Source: Acidimicrobiia bacterium (GTDB lineage Bacteria; Actinomycetota; Acidimicrobiia; Spongiisociales; Spongiisociaceae). From it: a stretch of DNA of 64,000 bases. This document shows positions 1 to 7,473 of this stretch, piece after piece. Location: positions 1 to 64,000 of the forward strand of contig WTGI01000059.1 in NCBI GenBank assembly GCA_011523635.1, written 5' to 3'. The notes below the pieces were generated by a model. That model worked only from the letters and a program-made list of their open reading frames with translations, was not told the origin of the DNA and did not search any database. A program made the position numbers and the translations under genes. Each line of letters opens with the position of its first letter. Positions within the stretch are counted from its first letter, which is position 1.

Positions 1-1
1 C

Positions 2-1183
2 CCAGTAGTCGCCGCCGACGCCGCCACCCACACCCAGACCGGCCTCACCGGCGGCGACTACTGGGTGCGCGTCCGCGCTCGCAACAGCGACCAGCACAGC
101 GACTGGACCACCAGCCAACAAATCACCATCGGCACCGGAGCACTCAGAGCCTGGTTCGCCCACGGCACGCCGACCCTCCGGTTCGATACCAGCCATGACA
201 GAGCCGAGGGGGTGAGGGTGTTCGTGGGAATCGACGGCAACAAGAACTTCGCCGGCGACTGCGACCTGCTAGCCCACACCGTGGCCAGGGAGGATTTCAG
301 CTTCACCAACTGCCCGAAGGGAAACTTGAACAGCCTCTCGGGCTTCCGCGCCGCCTCCGGCCAAGACGCGTTCACCTCGTACTTGGTGAAAGTCGAGTCG
401 GTCCCCCACCCGACGCTCACAAAATACCGCCTGGTGCGGCCCCTCTGGGAGACCGAGCTGGTGATCCGCGGCACCGCCACCGCCGGCAGCGAGACAGCGA
501 GAACCTGGGACGTCTACACCGATGTCGGCGGCCCCACCGCGCCCCAGATCGCCGTGTCGGGCGGCAACACCAAGATCTCCGTCGGCTGGTCGACGCCCAG
601 CAGCCTGGGGGGCAAGCCCGGCAACACGCTCAGCGGCTGGCAGGTCTGGCACCGCCAGACCGGCACCACGGACTGGACCAAGTCGGCGTGGCAGACCGCC
701 GACACCCGCACCCTCGACATCACCGGGCTCACCAACGGCACCAGCTACGAGGTGCGCGTGCGCGCCGCGGCCCGGTCGAACCTCGACGGTGTCCTCACCG
801 CGTTCGAGGGCATGACCACCGGATCGTGCAGCAGCGACGTGTCGGTCATGTGCGCCGCCACCCCCACCGCCGCCACCCTCACCGCGCCCGGCGCGCCCAC
901 CTTCGGCTCGTCGCCGATAACCGCCGGCGACACCACACTCGCCGTGGCCTGGAACGCGCCCGCCGACACCGGCGGCGCCGCCGTACACGCCTACAGCATT
1001 CGCCACAAGGTCAGCACCGCCGGCGACGACACCTACGTGACCGCCACCGTCGACGGCCGCTCCACCACCCACACCATCAGCGGGCTCACGAACGGCACCC
1101 AATACACCGTGCAGGTCCGCACCCACACCGCCGCCGGCACCAGCGCCTGGACCACCATCGGCACCGGCACCCCCACCAGCTGA
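2..1183 (+). CDS. Fibronectin type III domain surface/secreted protein, 5'-truncated by window edge
   Basis: Frame is open from base 2 (PVVAADAATHTQTGLTGGDYWVRVRARN...), so the CDS begins upstream. FN3 signatures: SGWQVWHRQTG..TDWT, ITGLTNGTSYEVRVRA, AYSIRHK..., ISGLTNGTQYTVQVRTHTAAGTSAW. Confidence 0.8.
   Translation, partial: PVVAADAATHTQTGLTGGDYWVRVRARNSDQHSDWTTSQQITIGTGALRAWFAHGTPTLRFDTSHDRAEGVRVFVGIDGNKNFAGDCDLLAHTVAREDFSFTNCPKGNLNSLSGFRAASGQDAFTSYLVKVESVPHPTLTKYRLVRPLWETELVIRGTATAGSETARTWDVYTDVGGPTAPQIAVSGGNTKISVGWSTPSSLGGKPGNTLSGWQVWHRQTGTTDWTKSAWQTADTRTLDITGLTNGTSYEVRVRAAARSNLDGVLTAFEGMTTGSCSSDVSVMCAATPTAATLTAPGAPTFGSSPITAGDTTLAVAWNAPADTGGAAVHAYSIRHKVSTAGDDTYVTATVDGRSTTHTISGLTNGTQYTVQVRTHTAAGTSAWTTIGTGTPTS
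876..1170 (+). repeat. Direct repeat copy 1 (FN3 module), ~295 bp
   Basis: Aligned by eye without gaps to 2746..3040 at a constant offset of 1870 bp; about 6 mismatches, all in the first ~95 nt. Confidence 0.92.
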
Positions 1184-1299
1184 CCCGAACAACCCGCCTC
1201 GCGGTGGCAGACCCGCTCGGGCTCGCCCGATCGGGCGGGAGTTCGGCCGCTGAGGCCAGGGCAGCCCCGGTCGGCCGAAGTGTGCATCATGAGTCAATT

Positions 1300-1328
1300 C
1301 ATAGCCACATAGCCACTATCTGGCTATG
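1300..1328. promoter_or_regulatory. Putative AbiEi autoregulatory operator (CATAGCCA x2 direct plus inverted TGGCTATG)
   Basis: Reads CATAGCCACATAGCCACTATCTGGCTATG: half-sites at 1300-1307 and 1308-1315, inverted copy at 1321-1328, immediately upstream of the likely AbiEi start (ATG at 1338). Confidence 0.6.
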
Positions 1329-1910
1329 ATTTCATACATGGCCTCGACAACCATTCCGATCGCGTTTACGCACGCCCAAGCCCGCGACCTCGGAATCTCG
1401 AACCGCGACCTCGCGAAGCTGACCGCCCAAGGCGACCTGGAACGCATTGCGCGCGGCATCTACGCCCGCGCCGGACACGGTGTGGACCCAGACCTTCTCG
1501 AGCTGGCTCTGCGCAACCCTCACACCACCCTGTGCCTCACAACCGCCTTCGCTCACCACGACCTCACCGACGAGATCCCCCACACCATCGACGCCGCCCT
1601 GCCGCGTCACCACTGGCAGCCGAAGACACGGGCTCCCGTCACCTGGCATCGGTTCGACCGCGACACCTTCCACATCGGACGCGACGATCTTCGCCTCGCC
1701 GACACGATCACCATTGCCATCTACAGTCCGGCGCGCTCGATCATCGACGCCTACCGCCTCCGTCATCGACTCGGCATCGACCTCGCACACACAGCCCTGC
1801 GCCGCTGGCTCAACCAACGCGGCAACCATCCCTCCGAGCTCCTAGAACTAGCCAGATCGTTCCCACACGCCATGCCAGCACTTCGCGCCGCAATCGAAAC
1901 CCTTCAATGA
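1326..1910 (+). CDS. abiEi: AbiEi-type antitoxin (type IV TA; N-terminal winged-helix)
   Basis: ITHAQARDLGISNRDLAKLTAQGDLERIARGIYARAG N-terminus and SPARSIIDAYRLRHRLG...ALRRWLNQRG are typical of AbiEi/DUF4095-like antitoxins. Start may be ATG 1338. Confidence 0.82.
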   Translation: MISYMASTTIPIAFTHAQARDLGISNRDLAKLTAQGDLERIARGIYARAGHGVDPDLLELALRNPHTTLCLTTAFAHHDLTDEIPHTIDAALPRHHWQPKTRAPVTWHRFDRDTFHIGRDDLRLADTITIAIYSPARSIIDAYRLRHRLGIDLAHTALRRWLNQRGNHPSELLELARSFPHAMPALRAAIETLQ

Positions 1911-3053
1911 GCCCCCGACCGAGCCGAGACACAACCGCGGGCGCCGCCTATCTCGACCTCCAGGCCGCCGGCCCGCGCCACAGGCCGACCAGTCGACGAA
2001 CTCTTCCAGCTCTACGCGCTCGAAGGCTTCCTCCGCCGCCTCGTCGAAACCGACCACGCCACAACGTTCGTCCTCAAAGGCGGTGTCCTGCTCGCCGCCT
2101 ACACCGACAGACGACCAACCCGCGACATCGACCTAGCCGGAACCGATGTCGACGGCGACCTCACCGCCATCGCAAACATCGTCGCCGACATCGTGACCGT
2201 GAATCTCGATGACGGCCTCGACCAGCTGGCCATCGCCAAGGTGGAGGAGATCCGCGACGAGGCGTCCTATCCAGGAATCCGCGCAACAGTCACCGGACAT
2301 CTCGACCGGGCGAAGCTCCGCTTCCACGTCGACATCAACATCGGTGACCCGCGCTGGCCCGAACCAGACCTCGTCGAGCTTCCTCAACTCCTCCACGCCG
2401 AGCCAATCCCCGTCCGCGCCTACTCCGCCGAGCTGATGCTGGCCGAGAAGATCGTCACCGCGATCCAACGCGGGACAGCATCAACGCGCTGGCGTGACTT
2501 CGTCGACATCGCCGCACTCGCCAAGACTCAAGTCGACATGACCCGCCTCAGCGCAGCCCTACAGATGGTCGCGGACCATCGACAAGTGAGCATCCGCCCG
2601 TTGGCCAACGTCCTCGACGGCTACGCCGAGCTGGCACAAAGCAGATGGTCGGCCTGGCGCAATCGCCAAGCCCTCCACACCACCCCAGAGCAATTCGCTG
2701 ACCTCCTAGATCAGGTGATCACCTTCGCCGATCCACTCCTGCAGCCCCTCACCGCGCCCGGCGCGCCCACCTTCGGGTCGTCGCCCATCACCGCCGGCGA
2801 CACCACCCTCGCCGTGGCCTGGAACGCCCCCGCCGACACCGGCGGCGCCGCCGTACACGCCTACAGCATCCGCCACAAGGTCAGCACCGCCGGCGACGAC
2901 ACCTACGTGACCGCCACCGTCGACGGCCGCTCCACCACCCACACCATCAGCGGGCTCACGAACGGCACCCAATACACCGTGCAGGTCCGCACCCACACCG
3001 CCGCCGGCACCAGCGCCTGGACCACCATCGGCACCGGCACGCCGGCGAACTAG
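1907..3053 (+). pseudogene. abiEii: AbiEii nucleotidyltransferase toxin, frameshifted near ~1970 and C-terminally fused to an FN3 module
   Basis: ATG 1907 overlaps the abiEi stop. N-terminus MSPRPSRDTTAGAAYLDLQAA is in one frame; GRPVDELFQLYALEGFLRRLVETDHATTFVLKGGVLLAAYTDRRPTRDIDLAG (NTase motif) is in the +1 frame, continuing to 3053. Last ~100 aa are the FN3 repeat. Confidence 0.75.
2746..3040 (+). repeat. Direct repeat copy 2 (FN3 module), ~295 bp
   Basis: See copy 1 at 876..1170. Confidence 0.92.
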
Positions 3054-3470
3054 CCCGGAGCGGCGCCGCTGGGACGACATCGCCGGCACTGCCTATGACT
3101 GGCTGAACGGCGGACTAGGCAATTACACGCTGACTGTTCCTGGAGGGGGCAACGACTACCAGTTCGGCAGCAGCCGGTACGACCTCAACTTCGGGAATGA
3201 CGTCATCACGCACTTCAAAGCCACATAGCTCCAAAACGGCCCGAACGCCTATGACAAGATCTCCCTGTGCATGGGCACCCCTGGAACCTCCCCACTCAGA
3301 GCGCCGTCGTCGCCAGCGGCAACCTGGTCATCACCGTCACCTTCAGCGGGCAGACGGCGGGGACCATCACCTCGAACGGCATAACCAGCACCGAGAACGT
3401 GCGCATCGAGAGACCGCGCCAGAACGGCGGCCACTGCTTCAAGCGCCCCGGCGCCGCGAGTCCGTACTAA
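3054..3470 (+). pseudogene. Degraded tail of a surface protein (several frames)
   Basis: AGTAYDWLNGGLGNYTLTVPGGGNDYQFGSSRYDLNFGNDVITHFKAT*LQNGPNAYDKISLCMGTP, then another frame ...AVVASGNLVITVTFSGQTAGTITSNGITSTENV. Low-complexity secreted-type sequence broken by a stop and a frame change. Confidence 0.45.
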
Positions 3471-3530
3471 CGCCGAGGAGTGTCATCCGCGGAGCGGGCC
3501 GCGTGCAACCTCGTCCTCCTTGCGAGGCAC

Positions 3531-4772
3531 TCAGGCGCCGGGTTGGTGTCGCCGCGCGGCGGCGAGCGCTGACAGGACCTGGCGGATGTCCGCTTCAGTG
3601 TGGTCGGCGTTGACTTGGAGGCGGATCTCCTCGTCGCCCTTCGGTACCACGGGATAGGCGAGGCCGGTTGCGAGGATGCCGGCGTCGTACAGAGCCTTTA
3701 CCAGGCGCCGGGTCTCGCCCGTGTCCCGCAACATCAGGGGCACGATGGGATGTTCCCCGGGAATGACCTCGTACCCGAGCGACTGGAGTCCGGATTCGAG
3801 CACGTGGGTGAGCCTGCGCAGGCGGGCCAGCAGAGCCTCACCCTCCGCACTCCGCAGGATGCCCAGCGCCGCCGTCGCCGCGGCAGCCTCGCCGGCGGTG
3901 ATCGGGTTCGAGTAGATGTAGAGCGGGGAAGCCTCGCGGAGGAACCGGACCACCGGGCGGCGCGACACCACGTAGCCCCCGTTCACTCCGAATGCCTTGC
4001 CGAGCGTTCCGATGAGCACGTCCGGGGGTGGGCCGCCCGTGTACTCCTCGGTTCCCCGTCCTGTGGTGCCGAACGCGCCGACACCGTGGGAGTCGTCCAC
4101 CACCACCACGACGTTCTCGGGGAAACCGTCGTCGTGACGGCGTGCGATCTCCATGATCCGGTCCAGCGGCGCGTGGTCACCCCGCATGGAGAAGATCCCG
4201 TCGGTGACGACGACGGCGCGACGGGCCCGGCCGGTGGCCTCCTCCAGTAGCCGGTCGAGCTCCGCCAGGTCGAGGTGCGGGTAGACCGCCTTGCCGGCGG
4301 GCCGGGCGAGGCGGACGGCGTTGATGATGGAGTTGTGGTTGAGCTCGTCCGAGATCACCGCGGTGGACGGATCGATCAGGGCGACCAGGGCGCCCACCAC
4401 CGCGTTGTATGCCGACGAGTAGATCATTCCTTCCTCCCGGCCGTGGAAGCCGGCCAGGCTGCGCTCCAGCTCGACATGGGCCGAGTGGGTGCCGATGATG
4501 AACCGGACCGCTCCCGGACCTGCTCCCGCAGCAAGCGCGGCGTCCTCCCCCGCCCGGATCACCGCCGGATGCAGGCCCAGCCCCAGGTAGGAGTTCGAGT
4601 TCATCCGGATGAACTGGCGATCTCCCTCACCTTCGAGCAGGAAACGCGGCCCACGCTCTCCGGCGGGCCGGATCACCCCCCGAACAACGGTTTCCCGCCC
4701 CTTGGCGGTCTCCTGCTGCTCGAGCCTTGCTACGTGACGGTCGAGTACGTCTGACAAGCGGTCCAATGGCAT
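3531..4772 (-). CDS. PLP-dependent alpha-oxoamine synthase family (8-amino-7-oxononanoate synthase / 2-amino-3-ketobutyrate CoA ligase-like)
   Basis: NSNSYLGLGLHPAV, SDELNHNSIINAVRLA, VVVDDSHGVGAFGTTGRG, GTLGKAFGVNGGYV (PLP lysine) motifs. Confidence 0.9.
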   Translation of the reverse strand: MPLDRLSDVLDRHVARLEQQETAKGRETVVRGVIRPAGERGPRFLLEGEGDRQFIRMNSNSYLGLGLHPAVIRAGEDAALAAGAGPGAVRFIIGTHSAHVELERSLAGFHGREEGMIYSSAYNAVVGALVALIDPSTAVISDELNHNSIINAVRLARPAGKAVYPHLDLAELDRLLEEATGRARRAVVVTDGIFSMRGDHAPLDRIMEIARRHDDGFPENVVVVVDDSHGVGAFGTTGRGTEEYTGGPPPDVLIGTLGKAFGVNGGYVVSRRPVVRFLREASPLYIYSNPITAGEAAAATAALGILRSAEGEALLARLRRLTHVLESGLQSLGYEVIPGEHPIVPLMLRDTGETRRLVKALYDAGILATGLAYPVVPKGDEEIRLQVNADHTEADIRQVLSALAAARRHQPGA

Positions 4773-4942
4773 CTCGCCTCGCTGTGGTCGGTCAACCCTC
4801 CAGATTATCCGCCGGCGCGGCCGGCTTCTTCTGTCGGCCGGCCTGGCGAAGCTACTCTCGGTCCGGTGCCCATCCGATGTGACGGTGAGAAGCGTCTAGT
4901 CCTACCGGCAACCTCTCGGAACGGGCGAGTGTCAGGCTTCGA

Positions 4943-5146
4943 TCAGCCGGAGATCCGGAGGGCCTCAGCGAGGAAAGAGGCAAGTTGGTCGCGGCGTACG
5001 GGTTCATCCGGGCAATAGTTGCGGCCCGGTGTCTTCTCGCAACCTCGGTTAACGCCGGCGGCCAGGATTGCCTCCACTGCGGCGGCGTAGAACGCGTCGG
5101 CGGGCACGTCGTCGAAGACCCCGGTGGGTGTTTCCACCGGGGTCAT
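4943..5146 (-). CDS. Single SLH repeat, probable third SLH repeat of the upstream protein in a shifted frame
   Basis: MTPVETPTGVFDDVPADAFYAAAVEAILAAGVNRGCEKTPGRNYCPDEPVRRDQLASFLAEALRISG. ATG overlaps upstream TGA (ATGA, 5143-5146). Confidence 0.65.
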   Translation of the reverse strand: MTPVETPTGVFDDVPADAFYAAAVEAILAAGVNRGCEKTPGRNYCPDEPVRRDQLASFLAEALRISG

Positions 5147-7443
5147 CCGTCGAACGCGCTGGTAAGGAACAATGCCATGTGGGCTCGCGTCACGTGTTCC
5201 TTCGGCCGGAACGTCCCGTCGGGGTAGCCGGCGCTGATCTCGAGCTCGGCCAAGCGTTCCACGTAGGGCCTGTACCAGGAGTCGTCGGGTACGTCGGTGA
5301 AGAGCGACGGTCCCGATGTCGAGGCGACCGTTTCGCCTAGAGCGCGTATCAGGAACGTGGCCAACTGGGCCCGCGTGACCGGCCGGTCGGGGCAGTACAG
5401 TTTTAGCTCGCGATTGCAACCGCTGGTGATGCCCCGTTTGGCGAGGAAATCGATGTTCTCCTCGTGTATGTTGTTCTCGTCGTCCGCGAACGTCCCGACA
5501 TGGGGGTTGCCGACCCATACCCGGAACCGGTCCCCGACCCGCTCGGTGACCTCGACCCGGAGTCCCTCGACATTCAGATGATCACCCGGACCGTATACGT
5601 GGTCGGTCAGCTCGTAGATCTCCTGATCATTGTCCGGGGGCGGCGGGACCTGCCGGGTTCGCCGGCCAAGGCCGGTGCATGTGAGCCGATCCGGATGCGC
5701 CGGTGGGGATTCGGTGCTGCAAGCGGAGGCGCGCTGGTCGACCCGGTAGGCCTCCACACCAGTGGCCGGAATGCCGGCGTCGTATCCCGCGGCCACACGA
5801 GCACCCAATGAGATGAAATGCCCTGGGTCGCCGGTCGGTAGCACCAGCATCTGGGTGCCGGAGATGCCGATCGGCGCCAGGACGTAACTGGCGATTCCAC
5901 CCTCGTGGACAGCCACGTCGTCGGTATCGATCCAGCCCGCCGCGTACCTGTTGACCGCGATGGTGCCGGCCACCAGCCCGTTCCGTCGTAGCTCCCACCC
6001 GTGTGGGCTGCCACTGATCATGTCCATAGGGTTGTCGTACTCATCGATCTCGTAGCCTCCGGCGAGGAGCGCATCGTGGGTCTGAGGTCGTTTGCCGCCG
6101 AATGAATGGGGCCAACCCAGCGCGTGGCCCATTTCATGAGCTACGGTATCCAGGTTGATGTGGTCCGGGTACTGGCAGTCGGAACAGTAAGCCGAGACGG
6201 GCAGCACAGTGCTCGACGACAGTTGAATGGAACGACTGTTGTCGGGGAAGGTCCCGGCCGACACGGTCCAGGTGCCATCGACTTGGGAACTGTGCCGGCG
6301 CCCGGCCCCGCCGGAGCTGACAATCCCGTCCTTGTCGAGAACGATCACCGCTCCCTGCGTGCCACCTTCGGAGACTTCCGCCACCCGGTCCTCGCACTCG
6401 TAGTCGCTGGCACGCTGTGATTCGTGGGTGGGGTCGGCCTCAACAACGCCGCGGGCTACGAACTCAGGTCGGTACCGGCCGCCGGACAGCCAGGAGAAGT
6501 ACGCGGTTATCTCCCGGTTGAGCAGCGTGGCGGCATCCGCCGCATCAACCGGCAGGTCGCCGTCCGCGACGTCGCATACCCACACTTCCCAGGTGTCGGT
6601 GCCGAGTGTGTACGACCGGGCGATCCGGTGATCGGCGATCAACCCCAACGGGTCATGGTCATCACCGTTGGCTGTCCCCCACGCGGACGCGAACAGCCCG
6701 CGACCGGCCTCGTTGACCGCCGCGACTAGCACGTTGTACAGCCGGTAGTCGACGAGGCCCGTGATCCGGTGTCCACGTGCGTCCGAACCCAGGGTGTCCC
6801 CTGCCCTGGTCCACGACACACCTTCGGCTTCCTCGTAGGTCCAAGCCGACGAGCGATCCTGTTCGAGTACGTACCAGACCTCGTAGCCGGTTACCGGAGC
6901 GCCGCCATCATCAACGGGGGGTTCCCATTCCACCGTCACCGAGCCGGGTTCTTCTGCGCTCACCGTTGGTGCGGCAGGTACAGCCGGCGGCCGTACCTCA
7001 GGTGCCGCCTCACCCGGCCGGGCCAGTACGGAATCGTCGGACCACTCCCATTGATCGTCACCGTATTGCGCGGTCACGGTCAGTTCGTACCAGACCCCGT
7101 TGGTCAGGTCTCGCACCCGAGCCTGCCGGTTGTCCCGACCTACTCGGCTCTCGTCCTGGAACGACCACCATCGGGCTTCTGCTGGGTGGGCGCCCGCCTC
7201 CGCAGCCGAAAGGCGGTAGACGACCGTGTAGCCGTCTGCTTTCGGCCGGCCCGGGGGCACATCCCAAGCCACGGTCACCGATCCGTCCGTCTGCCTGGCC
7301 AAGCGAACATTCACCGGCCGGGCCGGTTTCTCGGGCTCATCGGACTGCGCCGCCGCCCCGGACGAAGATGCGAACATTACGGCGGCGACGACGAACAGGA
7401 AGACCGCCGTCTTGTGGAAGTTGTAGTGGGTGGTTCCGCGCAT
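5143..7443 (-). CDS. Secreted FN3 x2 - zincin metalloprotease - SLH x2 protein
   Basis: Signal peptide; FN3 repeats PARPVNVRLARQTDGSVTVAWDVPPG... and VPAAPTVSAEEPGSVTVEWEPP...; HEMGHALGWPHS zinc motif; SLH repeats NIDFLAKRGITSGC...PVTRAQLATFL and FTDVPDDSWYRPYVERLAE..GYPDGTFRPKEHVTRAHMALFL. Confidence 0.88.
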   Translation of the reverse strand: MRGTTHYNFHKTAVFLFVVAAVMFASSSGAAAQSDEPEKPARPVNVRLARQTDGSVTVAWDVPPGRPKADGYTVVYRLSAAEAGAHPAEARWWSFQDESRVGRDNRQARVRDLTNGVWYELTVTAQYGDDQWEWSDDSVLARPGEAAPEVRPPAVPAAPTVSAEEPGSVTVEWEPPVDDGGAPVTGYEVWYVLEQDRSSAWTYEEAEGVSWTRAGDTLGSDARGHRITGLVDYRLYNVLVAAVNEAGRGLFASAWGTANGDDHDPLGLIADHRIARSYTLGTDTWEVWVCDVADGDLPVDAADAATLLNREITAYFSWLSGGRYRPEFVARGVVEADPTHESQRASDYECEDRVAEVSEGGTQGAVIVLDKDGIVSSGGAGRRHSSQVDGTWTVSAGTFPDNSRSIQLSSSTVLPVSAYCSDCQYPDHINLDTVAHEMGHALGWPHSFGGKRPQTHDALLAGGYEIDEYDNPMDMISGSPHGWELRRNGLVAGTIAVNRYAAGWIDTDDVAVHEGGIASYVLAPIGISGTQMLVLPTGDPGHFISLGARVAAGYDAGIPATGVEAYRVDQRASACSTESPPAHPDRLTCTGLGRRTRQVPPPPDNDQEIYELTDHVYGPGDHLNVEGLRVEVTERVGDRFRVWVGNPHVGTFADDENNIHEENIDFLAKRGITSGCNRELKLYCPDRPVTRAQLATFLIRALGETVASTSGPSLFTDVPDDSWYRPYVERLAELEISAGYPDGTFRPKEHVTRAHMALFLTSAFDG

Positions 7444-7473
7444 CGTTTGGCCCCGCGTACGTCCGCTACGTGA

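Noticed and set aside
1224-1237. Perfect palindrome CGCCCGATCGGGCG after the first FN3 gene as a terminator
   Set aside because: No spacer for a loop without losing pairs and no U-tract; short GC palindromes are expected by chance at this GC content.
269-1297. Long minus-strand ORF (342 aa, Gly/Ala/Val-rich) opposite the FN3 gene
   Set aside because: Antisense shadow ORF of a high-GC gene; low-complexity composition, no family signature.
4819-4843. GGCCGGC/GCCGGCC hairpin upstream of the AONS/Kbl-like gene
   Set aside because: Short GC-only stem of self-palindromic words; not distinguishable from background.
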